Source of the DNA: Zunongwangia atlantica 22II14-10F7
Lineage (GTDB): Bacteria; Bacteroidota; Bacteroidia; Flavobacteriales; Flavobacteriaceae
Direction: 5' to 3'
DNA length: 64,000 nucleotides
NCBI RefSeq assembly: GCF_002094855.1
Contig: NZ_ARYN01000011.1
Coordinates: forward strand, 62,001-126,000
The notes below the pieces were generated by a model. That model did not search any database. It had not been told where the DNA came from and was given only the letters and a program-made list of their open reading frames with translations. The position numbers and the translations under genes were made by a program. Below are positions 52,077 to 62,325 of this stretch, piece after piece (the first letter of the stretch is position 1; every line of letters begins with the position of its first letter).

Positions 52077-53585
52077 ATGATTGCTATAGAGAGTAAAGAA
52101 ATCTGGTTTATTACAGGAAGCCAGCATTTATACGGACCTGAAACTTTAGAACAGGTTGCTAAAAACTCAAAAGAGATTGTAGAAGGCTTAGATGCTTCTG
52201 CAGAAATTCCGGTTAAAATTGTTTACAAAGACACGGTAAAAACTGAAGATGAGATTGCTGCAGTAATGCGCGAAGCGAATAATTCAGAAAAATGTATTGG
52301 TCTTGTTGCCTGGATGCATACTTTTTCTCCAGCTAAGATGTGGATAAAAGGTTTAACATTACTAGGTAAACCAATTTGTCACTTACACACTCAGTTTAAT
52401 GCTGAAGTGCCGTGGAGTGATATCGATATGGACTTTATGAACCTCAATCAATCTGCTCATGGAGATCGTGAGTTTGGATTTATGATGTCCAGAATGCGTA
52501 AAAAACGTAAAGTTATCGTTGGGCACTGGAAAAGTGACAGAGTACAAAAGAAACTTGGTATCTGGTCTCGTGTAGCTTTAGGCTGGGACGAAATGCAAAA
52601 TCTTAAAGTTGCACGTTTTGGAGACAACATGCGTAATGTAGCCGTAACCGAAGGCGATAAGGTTGAAGCACAAATGAAATTTGGAGTTTCAGTAAATGCT
52701 TATGATTCTTCAGATATCGTTGCGAAAATTAATGAAGTTACTGAAGATGAATTGAATAAATTATTAGATACATATGCGACCGAGTATAATTTAACTGATA
52801 GTTTAAAAGAAGGTGGAGAAAAGAGACAATCTTTAATAGATGCGGCAAAAATCGAATTAGGTTTACGCAAGTTTTTAGAAGAAGGTGGTTTTAAAGCCTT
52901 TACAGATACTTTTGAAAATCTTGGAGAATTAAAGCAATTACCAGGTCTTGCTGTACAACGTTTAATGGCAGATGGCTATGGTTTTGGTGGAGAAGGAGAC
53001 TGGAAAACAGCTGCCTTAACCCGAGTGATGAAAGTAATGGCACAAGGTCTAGAAGGTGGAACTTCTTTTATGGAAGATTACACTTATCACTTTACTCCAG
53101 AGAAATCTTTGGTAATGGGATCGCATATGTTAGAGATTTGCCCAAGTATTGCAGATTCAAAACCATCTTGTGAAGTTCATCCTCTGGGAATTGGCGGAAA
53201 AGAAGATCCTGTTAGATTAGTATTTAATTCTCCTGTTGGTGATGCTCTAAATGCAACTTTAGTTGATATGGGTAACCGTTTTAGAATTATTGTAAACGAA
53301 GTTGAAGCAGTAGCACCAGAGCAGGAATTACCTAAATTACCAGTAGCCAGAGTTCTTTGGGATTGTAAACCAGATCTTGAAGTTGCTGCTACAGCATGGA
53401 TTTTAGCTGGTGGGGCTCATCATACTGTTTATACGCAGGCGTTAACTACTGAATATATGGAAGATTTTGCCGATATTGCAGGAGTAGAGCTTCTTGTTAT
53501 AGATGAAGATACCAAAGTAAGATCTTTTAAAGATACAATTAATGCCAATGAGGCATATTATCATCTCTTTCAACATAAAATGTAA
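52077..53585 (+). CDS. araA: L-arabinose isomerase
   Basis: AraA isomerises L-arabinose to L-ribulose in the cytoplasm, using Mn2+. The 502-residue enzyme has [27 protein letters not shown], the metal-site blocks [12 protein letters not shown] and [12 protein letters not shown], and [12 protein letters not shown] with the last metal His. All expected residues are present. It lies 20 bases after araD. Confidence 0.98.
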   Translation: MIAIESKEIWFITGSQHLYGPETLEQVAKNSKEIVEGLDASAEIPVKIVYKDTVKTEDEIAAVMREANNSEKCIGLVAWMHTFSPAKMWIKGLTLLGKPICHLHTQFNAEVPWSDIDMDFMNLNQSAHGDREFGFMMSRMRKKRKVIVGHWKSDRVQKKLGIWSRVALGWDEMQNLKVARFGDNMRNVAVTEGDKVEAQMKFGVSVNAYDSSDIVAKINEVTEDELNKLLDTYATEYNLTDSLKEGGEKRQSLIDAAKIELGLRKFLEEGGFKAFTDTFENLGELKQLPGLAVQRLMADGYGFGGEGDWKTAALTRVMKVMAQGLEGGTSFMEDYTYHFTPEKSLVMGSHMLEICPSIADSKPSCEVHPLGIGGKEDPVRLVFNSPVGDALNATLVDMGNRFRIIVNEVEAVAPEQELPKLPVARVLWDCKPDLEVAATAWILAGGAHHTVYTQALTTEYMEDFADIAGVELLVIDEDTKVRSFKDTINANEAYYHLFQHKM

Positions 53586-53600
53586 TAGTACACTTAAATT

Positions 53601-54785
53601 ATGAAAAAAATAAAGCATACGGTATACTTCCTATGTCTTTTCAGTTTTCTGTTTTCCCTTACAAATTGTAAGGGAGACGGAAAGTCTGACAAGGAAAAAG
53701 AAGAGTTAACCACAACAGTATCCGAAATCGATTTCTTAACCAAGGAAGATTACGGAACTACCGCCGATGGTGAAAAGGTAGAACAGTATACCTTAACCAA
53801 CGAAGCAGGTATGGAAGTAAAAATTATTACTTATGGTGGGCGTATAACTTCACTAAAAGTTCCCAATAAAAATAACGAATTTGAGGATGTAGTTTTAGGA
53901 TTTGATTCTATTAGCCAATACACTTCAGATCATCCATATTTTGGAGCTTTAATTGGTCGTTATGGAAACAGAATTGCCGGCGGTAAATTCAGTTTAGATG
54001 GTGAAGATTATCAACTTCCGCAAAATGATGGCGAAAATTCGCTTCATGGTGGGGATAAAGGCTTCGATAAAGTAATCTGGACGGCAAAATTACCTTCTGA
54101 TAGTACTTCTTTAGTTCTAAATTATAAAAGCAAAGATGGTGAAATGGGGTATCCAGGAAATCTGGATGTAACAGTTACTTATACTCTAAATGACGATAAT
54201 TCTTTAGATGTAGCTTATGAAGCTGAAACAGATAAGAAAACCATCGTAAATCTTACACAACATGCTTATTTTAATTTAACTGGAGATTTTAATAAAACTA
54301 TTTTAGACCATGAAGTGGTTTTAAATGCAGATGAATTTTTACCTGTGGATGAAACTTTAATTCCTACTGGAGAATTGAGAAGTGTTGAAGGAACTCCGTT
54401 TGATTTTACTGAAGCCAAAAAAGTAGGTAAAGAAATTGAAGCCGAAAATGAACAATTAGAACTCGGTTTAGGTTATGATCATTGTTGGGTGTTAAACGAT
54501 CAATCTGATGATATGCATTTTGCAGCTTCAGCTTATGATCCAGAGAGTGGACGTTTTCTTGAAGTTTCTACTACAGAGCCAGGCATTCAGTTTTATACCG
54601 GTAATTTCCTAGACGGCACTTTGCCACAACAGGGAGGTGAAGGAACTTATGCACAGCGTTCAGGATTTTGTCTAGAAACTCAGCATTATCCAGATTCTCC
54701 AAATCAGGAAAAATTTCCCTCAGTAGTATTAAATCCTGGAGAGAAATATAGCACGAAAACAAGTTTTAAATTTTCAGTAAAATAA
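53601..54785 (+). CDS. Aldose 1-epimerase lipoprotein
   Basis: This 394-residue mutarotase (GalM family) interconverts alpha and beta anomers of sugars. It has a lipobox (SLTNC, Cys23) and is therefore periplasmic or membrane-bound, unlike the cytoplasmic E. coli GalM. Family motifs include GRYGNRIAGGKF, NLTQHAYFNL with the catalytic His, LGYDHCWVL, and the catalytic Glu near CLETQHYPDSPN. It lies between araA and the symporter and would prepare released arabinose for uptake. Confidence 0.93.
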   Translation: MKKIKHTVYFLCLFSFLFSLTNCKGDGKSDKEKEELTTTVSEIDFLTKEDYGTTADGEKVEQYTLTNEAGMEVKIITYGGRITSLKVPNKNNEFEDVVLGFDSISQYTSDHPYFGALIGRYGNRIAGGKFSLDGEDYQLPQNDGENSLHGGDKGFDKVIWTAKLPSDSTSLVLNYKSKDGEMGYPGNLDVTVTYTLNDDNSLDVAYEAETDKKTIVNLTQHAYFNLTGDFNKTILDHEVVLNADEFLPVDETLIPTGELRSVEGTPFDFTEAKKVGKEIEAENEQLELGLGYDHCWVLNDQSDDMHFAASAYDPESGRFLEVSTTEPGIQFYTGNFLDGTLPQQGGEGTYAQRSGFCLETQHYPDSPNQEKFPSVVLNPGEKYSTKTSFKFSVK

Positions 54786-54789
54786 GAAT

Positions 54790-56493
54790 ATGCAAACATT
54801 CGATACTTTAGACTGGATCGTTATAGGTGTTTTTTGTCTTATGCTTATTGGTGTAATTCTTTATGTAGTAAGACAAAAATCTAACGATTCTGCAGATTAT
54901 TTTCTTGGAGGTAAAGATGCTGGCTGGATTGCCATTGGTACATCGATATTTGCTTCTAACATAGGATCTGAACATTTAATTGGTCTGGCAGGCGCAGGAG
55001 CTTCAAGCGGTATGGCCATGGCGCACTGGGAAATCCAGGGATGGATGATCCTTATTTTGGGTTGGGTTTTCGTACCTTTTTATAGTAGAAGTATGGTTTA
55101 TACCATGCCCGAATTTTTGGAAAGAAGGTATAATAAACAATCAAGAACCATACTTTCAGTTATTTCTCTTATAAGCTATGTTCTAACCAAAGTAGCCGTA
55201 ACGGTTTATGCTGGTGGACTTGTTTTTCAGGAAGTTTTTGGAATAGAAAAATTATGGGGAATCGATTTCTTCTGGATTGCAGCGATTGGTTTAGTATTAA
55301 TAACTGCTCTTTATACCATTTTTGGAGGTATGAAATCGGTTTTATATACTTCAATTCTACAAACACCAATCTTACTTTTAGGATCTGCCATTATTGTGGT
55401 TTTAGGTCTTAAAGAATTAGGAGGATGGGATGAGATGATCGCCATTACAAGTGCTGTAGAAGTTAATGATTATGGTGATTCTATGGTTAATCTTATAAGA
55501 AGTAATAATGATCCAGATTTTCCCTGGCTGGGGGCTTTAATTGGTTCTTCTATTATTGGATTTTGGTACTGGTGTACAGATCAATATATCGTTCAGCGTG
55601 TACTTTCAGGAAAGAACTTAAAGGAGTCACGTAGAGGTACCATTTTTGGTGCTTACTTAAAATTATTACCAGTATTTCTATTCTTAATTCCTGGTATGAT
55701 TGCTTTCTCAATTCATTATCAAGATATTTCAGCAGGAGGTGAAGGATTCTTACCATTTTTAGACAATGGAGTTGCAAATGCAGATGCTGCCTTCCCAACC
55801 TTAGTGGCAAAATTATTACCTGCAGGGGTAAAAGGTTTAGTGGTTTGCGGAATTTTAGCGGCTTTAATGAGTTCTTTAGCGTCGTTGTTTAATTCTTCAG
55901 CAATGCTGTTTACAATAGATTTTTATAAAAAATTAAAACCAGAGACACCAGAGAAGAAACTTGTTAAGATAGGACAGGTTGCTACCCTTGTAATCGTGGT
56001 TTTAGGTATTTTATGGATCCCAATTATGCGAAGTGTGGGTGATGTACTTTATACCTATTTACAAGATGTACAATCTGTACTTGCACCGGGTATTGCTTCA
56101 GCATTTTTATTAGGGATTACCTGGAAGCGTACCAGTGCTAAAGGAGGTATGTGGGGATTAATTTCTGGATTAATTATAGGATTAACCCGTCTTGGAGCAA
56201 AAGTTTATTATAGTAATTTTGCTGATGCTTCAGATTCTTTATTTAAATACTTATTCTATGATCTTAACTGGTTATATTTCTGTGGTTGGATGTTCTTATT
56301 CTGTATTCTTGTAGTAATTGCAGTAAGCTTAGCTACTGAAGCTCCTGAAGCTTCAAAAATTAAAGGATTAGTTTTTGGAACAACCTCTAAAGAAGATCAT
56401 GAAGAAGATCGTAAAAGTTGGAATAAATGGGATGTTGTGCATTCTGTGATCATTTTAGGTCTTACAGGTGCTTTTTACTGGTATTTTTGGTAA
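54790..56493 (+). CDS. Sodium/solute symporter (SSS family), probable L-arabinose transporter
   Basis: The 567-residue protein has about 14 hydrophobic helices, with DYFLGGKDAGWIAIGTSIFASNIGSEHLIGLAG at the start, which is typical of SGLT-like transporters, and GFWYWCTDQYIVQRVLSGKN. It is last in the araBDA operon (4-base gap) and followed by a terminator. With its context it probably imports arabinose with sodium across the inner membrane. Confidence 0.93.
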   Translation: MQTFDTLDWIVIGVFCLMLIGVILYVVRQKSNDSADYFLGGKDAGWIAIGTSIFASNIGSEHLIGLAGAGASSGMAMAHWEIQGWMILILGWVFVPFYSRSMVYTMPEFLERRYNKQSRTILSVISLISYVLTKVAVTVYAGGLVFQEVFGIEKLWGIDFFWIAAIGLVLITALYTIFGGMKSVLYTSILQTPILLLGSAIIVVLGLKELGGWDEMIAITSAVEVNDYGDSMVNLIRSNNDPDFPWLGALIGSSIIGFWYWCTDQYIVQRVLSGKNLKESRRGTIFGAYLKLLPVFLFLIPGMIAFSIHYQDISAGGEGFLPFLDNGVANADAAFPTLVAKLLPAGVKGLVVCGILAALMSSLASLFNSSAMLFTIDFYKKLKPETPEKKLVKIGQVATLVIVVLGILWIPIMRSVGDVLYTYLQDVQSVLAPGIASAFLLGITWKRTSAKGGMWGLISGLIIGLTRLGAKVYYSNFADASDSLFKYLFYDLNWLYFCGWMFLFCILVVIAVSLATEAPEASKIKGLVFGTTSKEDHEEDRKSWNKWDVVHSVIILGLTGAFYWYFW

Positions 56494-57004
56494 TAAACTA
56501 AAGAACAGTTTTTATATAGGGCCGATAATTTTAATTATCGGCTTTTTTTATAATAAGAAACAATATTAGCTAAAAGGATTAACTTAAAATTTTATATTTT
56601 GTCTTGAAATTATAGAATATCAATATTTGATAATTTTTTATCCTTTTAGTTTAGAGTTGTTTAAGTTGAAAAAATATAGTTGCTAAATTGATAAATTTAA
56701 ATGAAGTAAAAATGACTATATTGCAACGCGTCAAAAATATGAATTAATCGTAGGCGACTGTATTTTATATTGATTCATCTGCTAATAATAAATGATTAGC
56801 ATTGGATGAATTTAATTAATATTATAAAGAAAACTTAGATTTTTTTTAAATGTGAGTTTTGTAATAGGAGAGAATAGCTTTGGCATTTTCCCTGATCTAA
56901 GAAAAATAGAATTTTGTGTAATGGCTTAAAAATGTTTACTTTTAATAAGTAGGCTAGACATTTTTGAGCTCACTGGCGGAGTGAGAAAATATTGTAATTT
57001 TTAA
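56494..57004. other. 511-base spacer with structured inverted repeats upstream of the LacI pair
   Basis: After the operon terminator (56521) this AT-rich spacer has CTAAAAGGAT (56570-56579) mirrored by ATCCTTTTAG (56640-56649), an imperfect hairpin with arms ATTCATC-TGCTAAT and ATTAGCA-GATGAAT (56773-56811), and CTCAC/GTGAG arms around a 7-base spacer (56969-56985), 20 bases before the LacI ATG. No ORF of note was found. No confident promoter can be given. Confidence 0.55.
56521..56549 (+). terminator. Terminator of the araBDA-symporter operon
   Basis: GCCGATAATT and AATTATCGGC pair around a 2-base loop, then a run of seven T. It lies 28 bases after the symporter stop. Confidence 0.9.
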
Positions 57005-58021
57005 ATGAAAAAAAAGCGTTATTCTTTAAAAGATATAGCCAAAGAATTTGGTGTTTCTTCAACAACTATTTCCTTCATATTAAACGGAAAAGCAAAAGAG
57101 AAAAGAATTTCAGAAGAATTAACTAATAAGGTTTTAGAGTTTACTACTAAGATAAATTACCGTCCAAACCAACTGGCACAAAGTTTAAGGACGGGAAAAA
57201 GCAAGATTATCGTTGTGATGCTTGAAGATATTTACTCTAGAATAGCCAGAATTATTGAAGATCAGGCGTACAAAAAAGGATACAGGGTTTTGTTTTGTAG
57301 TAATGATAATGAGGATAAAAGATCTATAGAATTAATTAACCTTTTTAGAAACAGGCAGGTAGATGGTTACATTATTGTGCCTTCACCTGGTATAGAAAAG
57401 GAGGTGAAATCTCTTGTAGACGAGGGTGTTCCTGTTATTCTATTCGATAGATATTTTCCTAATTTAAATGCCTGCCATGTGACCTCTGCGAATATGCAGG
57501 CAACCTATACAGGTGTGAATAATCTTATTCAAAATGGATATAAGAACATTTTGTTTGTTAGTACAGATGTTAAACAAACACAGATGCTTGATAGGAAACA
57601 GGGTTACGAATCTGCCATAGCTGAGAATGGATTAACTCCCAATATCCTGGAAATTCCATACAGAGAAAAAGATATGTCTAAGAGGAAACAAATGTTTAGA
57701 CAAAAAGTTGAGAATTCGGCTAGTTTTGATGCTATTTTCTTTGCAACAAATTATTTGGCAGTTAATGGCTTAGAATTTTTGCAAGATGAATTCCCAGATT
57801 ATATTGATACCAAAGGTTTCTTTTCATTTGATGATGTTCCACTTTTTAAATTATTCAAACCATCTATTTCAGCAATATATCAACCGTTGGAAAAAATTGG
57901 TGAGCAGATCATGTCTTTGATGTTAGAAAAACTGAAGTCTAAAAATGGAGAAGAAATTATAAGAAAAATAGAACTTGATTGCGATATAAGGTATAGAAGC
58001 AGTTCTTTACCAAAAACTTAA
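57005..58021 (+). CDS. LacI-family transcriptional regulator, paralogue 1
   Basis: This 338-residue repressor has an N-terminal LacI helix-turn-helix (about 5-30, SLKDIAKEFGVSSTTISFILNGK) and hinge helix (NYRPNQLAQSLRTG), then a periplasmic-binding-like effector domain. It is a close paralogue of the next gene. Compared with it, the first effector-domain strand lacks about four residues (EDIYSRIARI in place of EDISNYFFSKLARI), a place where LacI proteins usually carry NPFF and contact the ligand. It may therefore sense a different sugar or not sense at all. It is followed 50 bases later by paralogue 2. Confidence 0.93.
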   Translation: MKKKRYSLKDIAKEFGVSSTTISFILNGKAKEKRISEELTNKVLEFTTKINYRPNQLAQSLRTGKSKIIVVMLEDIYSRIARIIEDQAYKKGYRVLFCSNDNEDKRSIELINLFRNRQVDGYIIVPSPGIEKEVKSLVDEGVPVILFDRYFPNLNACHVTSANMQATYTGVNNLIQNGYKNILFVSTDVKQTQMLDRKQGYESAIAENGLTPNILEIPYREKDMSKRKQMFRQKVENSASFDAIFFATNYLAVNGLEFLQDEFPDYIDTKGFFSFDDVPLFKLFKPSISAIYQPLEKIGEQIMSLMLEKLKSKNGEEIIRKIELDCDIRYRSSSLPKT

Positions 58022-58071
58022 ACCAACTAACTACTACAATAGATACTAACTAAACAACCAAACCAACTAAC

Positions 58072-59103
58072 ATGAAAAACAAAAGACATTCTATAAAGGA
58101 TATTGCGGCTGCCCTTAATGTCTCGGTAACTACAGTTTCTTTCGTATTAAACGGAAAGGCGAAAGAGAAAAGAATTTCAGAAGAAGTTACAAAAAAGGTT
58201 TTGGAGTATGCAAGATCCATTAATTACAAACCCAATCAACTTGCACAAAGTTTAAGAACTGGTAGAAGTAAGATTATTGTAGTAATGGTAGAAGATATTT
58301 CTAACTATTTCTTCTCTAAGTTGGCCAGGATTATAGAGGATATTGCTTATGATAAAGGCTATAAAGTGCTATTTTGTAGTAATGAAAATAAGGACGAACG
58401 TTCTAGAGAATTAATTAACTTATTTAGAGAACGCCAGGTAGATGGTTATATCATCGTGCCTTCACCAGGAATTCAGGAGGATATTTCTGAATTAGTTACA
58501 GATGATATTCCTGTGATTTTGTTTGACCGTTATTTTCCTGAAATCGATACCAATTATGTGATTATAGATAATTCTGAAGCAGTTCATAATGCTAGTCAGC
58601 ATCTGGTAGATAATTCTTATAAAAAAATAGGCTTTATAACTATTGCTTCTAATCAAACACAGATGGAAGCCAGGCAACGTGGGTATCGTGATGCGATGAA
58701 AGAAAACAACCTGGAAGAATTTGTTTTAGAAGTACCTTTTTACGAAAAAAATACAGGTAAAGTAAAAGCGCTAATTGCAGAGTACCTGTCAAATAATGAT
58801 TTGGATTCTATCTTTTTTGCAACCAATTATCTTACTCAAATAGGTTTAGAAGTAATTAGAGAATCTTTTCCTGATAAAATAAACGAATTAGGTATCATCA
58901 CCTTTGATGATAATGATCTATTCAAGATTTATTTTCCACCAATAACCGCGGTTTCTCAACCATTAGAAGAAATAGGAAAGGAATTAATGAATACTGTACT
59001 TAAAATGTTAAAAAGTACACCAGAGAAACCTTATAGAAATCAAAAAATACTTCCTGCTTCATTAATTAAAAGAAATTCATCATTTCCAAATAAAAGGCCT
59101 TGA
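58072..59103 (+). CDS. LacI-family transcriptional regulator, paralogue 2
   Basis: This 343-residue regulator has helix-turn-helix SIKDIAAALNVSVTTVSFVLNGK and hinge INYKPNQLAQSLRTG nearly identical to paralogue 1, including the shared GKAKEKRISEE stretch after the helix-turn-helix. The effector domain has the intact ISNYFFSKLA segment, DGYIIVPSPG, and FDDNDLFKIYFPPITAVSQP. The pair could compete for the same operators and respond to different signals. It lies 148 bases upstream of the second susC, whose promoter region holds a LacI-like site (59189-59200). Confidence 0.95.
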   Translation: MKNKRHSIKDIAAALNVSVTTVSFVLNGKAKEKRISEEVTKKVLEYARSINYKPNQLAQSLRTGRSKIIVVMVEDISNYFFSKLARIIEDIAYDKGYKVLFCSNENKDERSRELINLFRERQVDGYIIVPSPGIQEDISELVTDDIPVILFDRYFPEIDTNYVIIDNSEAVHNASQHLVDNSYKKIGFITIASNQTQMEARQRGYRDAMKENNLEEFVLEVPFYEKNTGKVKALIAEYLSNNDLDSIFFATNYLTQIGLEVIRESFPDKINELGIITFDDNDLFKIYFPPITAVSQPLEEIGKELMNTVLKMLKSTPEKPYRNQKILPASLIKRNSSFPNKRP

Positions 59104-59188
59104 GGCAAGGCAAATCCTGACTTTTATGTCTGAATTAATATTTATTTAATAATTAATTCGGAATAAAATAACATTTTTATTTTTTAGC

Positions 59189-59210
59189 TAAATCGTTTTA
59201 TTTATATTCG
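59189..59210 (+). promoter_or_regulatory. LacI-like site and -7 box upstream of the second susC
   Basis: TAAATCGTTTTA (59189-59200) is a near palindrome with central CG, 10 of 12 positions symmetric. It directly precedes TATATTCG (59203-59210), 7 of 8 to TAnnTTTG. A repressor bound there would block the promoter. The assignment is tentative. Confidence 0.4.
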
Positions 59211-59251
59211 CATAGTAATAAAGTGTGAATTCTAACTAAAAATTAGCATTA

Positions 59252-62200
59252 ATGAAAAAACAAAAACTACATTATGCTAAATCGATTTACGGAAAACGAT
59301 TTAGTAAATTATCCTTTGTTTTAAAATCTTTACAAATGCTTCTGTTGGTTGTTCTTTTTTCAGCTTTTAGCACAAAAGCTGTTGCACAAACAACTGTAGA
59401 AGGAAATGTAACGGATAGCGATGGATTGCCTTTACCCGGGGTGACCGTAAGGGTAGAAGGTACAAGTATTGGTACACAAACAGATTTCGATGGAAATTAT
59501 GCTATCGATGTACCAGAAGATGATTCGGTTTTAATATTCTCTTTTGTGGGGATGACGACCGTTAAAAGAACTTTTAATGGTAATACTACCATTAATGTGA
59601 CTTTAGAAAACGACCAACAGGCTTTAGATGAAGTTGTAGTTGTTGGATATGGTACACAAACAAGAAAATCTGTAACTACGGCAGTAGCTAAAGTTTCTGA
59701 AAAGGATTTTAATCAAGGTGTAGTAACATCTCCTTTAGACCTCGTACAGGGTAAAATTGCTGGTTTATCTGTAACAAGAACTGGTGGCAATAACCCTAAT
59801 AGTAGTGCTTCCATTCAATTACGTGGATTAACTTCTATTACTGGAAATACAGATCCTTTAATTGTAATAGATGGTATTCCTGGTGGTAATCTTGATCTTA
59901 TTCAGCAAAATGACATTGAATCTTTTGATGTCTTAAAAGATGGAGCGGCTTCTGCAATTTATGGTACTCGTGGTAATAATGGAGTTATCTTGATAACTAC
60001 CAAAAAAGGTAAAAAGGGAGTTTCTCAATTTGAATATTCTTCTTATGTTTCAAGAGATTATGTTCAAAATAAGCCTAATTTTCTATCTGCCGCGCAATAT
60101 CGCAAAGCTATTGAGGATGGCGTGTCATCTAAATTAACAGATGCTAGCGATTTCGGGTATACAACAGATATTTATGACGAATTAGTAGATGATACAAACC
60201 TAAGTCAATACCATAATTTTGTAGCTGCTGGTGGTGGTGAAAAAAGTAATTACCGAGCTTCCTTATATTATCAGAAATTAGATGGTATAGCCTTAGAAAA
60301 CGATCGTGAAGAGTATGGTTTTAGAATTAACTTTAATCAGTCCGCTTTTGATGATAAATTCAACTTCCAATCGAGTGTTGCCACTAACTTTAACAATGCT
60401 AATCTGCAAGGGGGTGGTCAATTTGGAATTATTACAGATTGGAATCCTACAACTCCTATTTATGCTGAACCTGGAGGAGATTTAAATAATCAAGGTCAAT
60501 TTGGGTATTATCAACCAAGTAATTTATATAATCCTTTTTCAGAGTATGCTAATCGTTTCAACCTAAGGAAACAATATACTTTTTCTGGAGATGCAAAAGC
60601 TACTTACGAAATTGTAGAAGGATTAAAGATAGCAGCTTTTGGTTCATACCAAAGAAATGTATGGAATGATAGATATTACGAGTCTACTGAAGATTGGGGA
60701 AACATAAATGGTGATTATCAAGGTACAGGATATGCTAGAAAAGGAAATCATGTAGATTTCACTAAAACTTTTGAACCAACAATTACATTCGAAAGGAATA
60801 TAAATGATCATTCTTTCAATTTATTGGGAGGTTATAGTTATCAATATAGTACAACAGAAGAATATTCTATGAGTAATAGTGGATTTAACACAGATTCATT
60901 TTTGGATTGGAATATGGGATGGGGTAATGCTATAATTGATACAAACTTACCTAGACCAGGTCTTAGTAGTTTTAAAGAAGATAATACATTAATAGCTTTT
61001 TTTTCAAGAATTAATTATTCTTACCTAGATAGATATTTCCTAACGGCTTCTATAAGGCGTGAAGGTAGTTCTAAGTTTGGGGAAAATAACAAATGGGGTA
61101 ATTTCCCCGCAATATCGGGTGCTTGGGTAATTTCTGATGAAGCATTTATGGATAGGCAAAATATTTTCTCTAATCTAAAACTTAGAGTAGGTTATGGTAT
61201 AACAGGAAATCAAGGAATTCCAAATTATCAATCGCTTGTAACTTTAGGTACAGGAGGGAAGTATCCAATTTTTCTAAATAACTCGTCAGAGCCTACATAT
61301 TATCAAACTTTAGGTGCAGCTAAAAATCCAAATCCAGATCTAAGATGGGAGCGTAAAAAAGAATTAAACCTTGGTATTGATTTTGGTTTCTTGTCTAATA
61401 GAATTACGGGTTCTTTGGATATTTATAGAAGAACAACTGAAGATCTACTTTATAACTACACTGTTCCTCAGCCACCTTATGTTCGTAGTAATATTTATAC
61501 AAATGTAGGAACCATTAGAAATAGCGGAGTAGAACTTGCTTTAAGTGCAGCCGTTATTAATAAAGGAGATTTTAAATGGAATGTTGATGCTACAGGTAAT
61601 TATCAAAAAAATACCTTAGTAAAGCTTTCTAATGAGCAATTTATAGTGGCACAAATTGATGGAGGAAATATTGGAAATCCTGGTAATTTGGGAAATGCTA
61701 TTAGAAATACTGAAGGTGGCACTATCGGGAATTTTTATGGTAAGCGTTTTGCAGGTTTCACTCGCGATGGGGACTGGTTATTCTATAAAGCAGATGGTTC
61801 TGTAGGCACTTCAGATCAAATGGCTGAAGAAGACAAAACTATTATAGGAAATGGAATGCCGAAATATTATGCTTCTTTAACAAATACATTTACTTATAAA
61901 AATTTTGATTTAACAATATTTTTGAGAGGTAAATTCGACTATGATATTCTCAATACTGTAGATCTCTTCTACGGCAACCAAGAGTTATTGCCAGCAAATG
62001 TATTAACATCAGCCCTTGGACAATATAGTCAAATTAAAGAGGCTCCTCAATATTCAGATTATTATTTGGAAAGCGGAGATTTTATAAAGCTGGATAACTT
62101 AACATTAGGGTATAATGTTAATCTTCCGAAAGAAGGAAACTTTAAAAGATTAAGGTTATATGCGAGTGCTAGAAATTTAGCTACAATAACCGGATATAAT

Positions 62201-62314
62201 GATGGTAATAGAGATCCAGAAGTTCAGGATACTGGATTATTTCCTGGTATTGATTATAGAGATTTTTATCCTAGAACAACAACTGTTTCTGTAGGGATGA
62301 ATGTTAATTTTTAA
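59252..62314 (+). CDS. SusC-type TonB-dependent receptor, second copy
   Basis: The 1020-residue receptor has a normal signal peptide (a basic start, a hydrophobic core, then STKAVAQ near residue 45). It then has a carboxypeptidase-like domain (TTVEGNVTDSDGLPLPGVTVRVEG), the EVVVVGYGTQ mark, plug motifs (DLVQGKIAGLSV, IVIDGIPGG, VLKDGAASAIYGTRGNNGVILITTKKGKKG) and the barrel ending VSVGMNVNF. Its intact start contrasts with the split start of the arabinan susC. The substrate is not known; the locus continues beyond the window. Confidence 0.96.
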   Translation: MKKQKLHYAKSIYGKRFSKLSFVLKSLQMLLLVVLFSAFSTKAVAQTTVEGNVTDSDGLPLPGVTVRVEGTSIGTQTDFDGNYAIDVPEDDSVLIFSFVGMTTVKRTFNGNTTINVTLENDQQALDEVVVVGYGTQTRKSVTTAVAKVSEKDFNQGVVTSPLDLVQGKIAGLSVTRTGGNNPNSSASIQLRGLTSITGNTDPLIVIDGIPGGNLDLIQQNDIESFDVLKDGAASAIYGTRGNNGVILITTKKGKKGVSQFEYSSYVSRDYVQNKPNFLSAAQYRKAIEDGVSSKLTDASDFGYTTDIYDELVDDTNLSQYHNFVAAGGGEKSNYRASLYYQKLDGIALENDREEYGFRINFNQSAFDDKFNFQSSVATNFNNANLQGGGQFGIITDWNPTTPIYAEPGGDLNNQGQFGYYQPSNLYNPFSEYANRFNLRKQYTFSGDAKATYEIVEGLKIAAFGSYQRNVWNDRYYESTEDWGNINGDYQGTGYARKGNHVDFTKTFEPTITFERNINDHSFNLLGGYSYQYSTTEEYSMSNSGFNTDSFLDWNMGWGNAIIDTNLPRPGLSSFKEDNTLIAFFSRINYSYLDRYFLTASIRREGSSKFGENNKWGNFPAISGAWVISDEAFMDRQNIFSNLKLRVGYGITGNQGIPNYQSLVTLGTGGKYPIFLNNSSEPTYYQTLGAAKNPNPDLRWERKKELNLGIDFGFLSNRITGSLDIYRRTTEDLLYNYTVPQPPYVRSNIYTNVGTIRNSGVELALSAAVINKGDFKWNVDATGNYQKNTLVKLSNEQFIVAQIDGGNIGNPGNLGNAIRNTEGGTIGNFYGKRFAGFTRDGDWLFYKADGSVGTSDQMAEEDKTIIGNGMPKYYASLTNTFTYKNFDLTIFLRGKFDYDILNTVDLFYGNQELLPANVLTSALGQYSQIKEAPQYSDYYLESGDFIKLDNLTLGYNVNLPKEGNFKRLRLYASARNLATITGYNDGNRDPEVQDTGLFPGIDYRDFYPRTTTVSVGMNVNF

Positions 62315-62325
62315 AAAATAGAATT

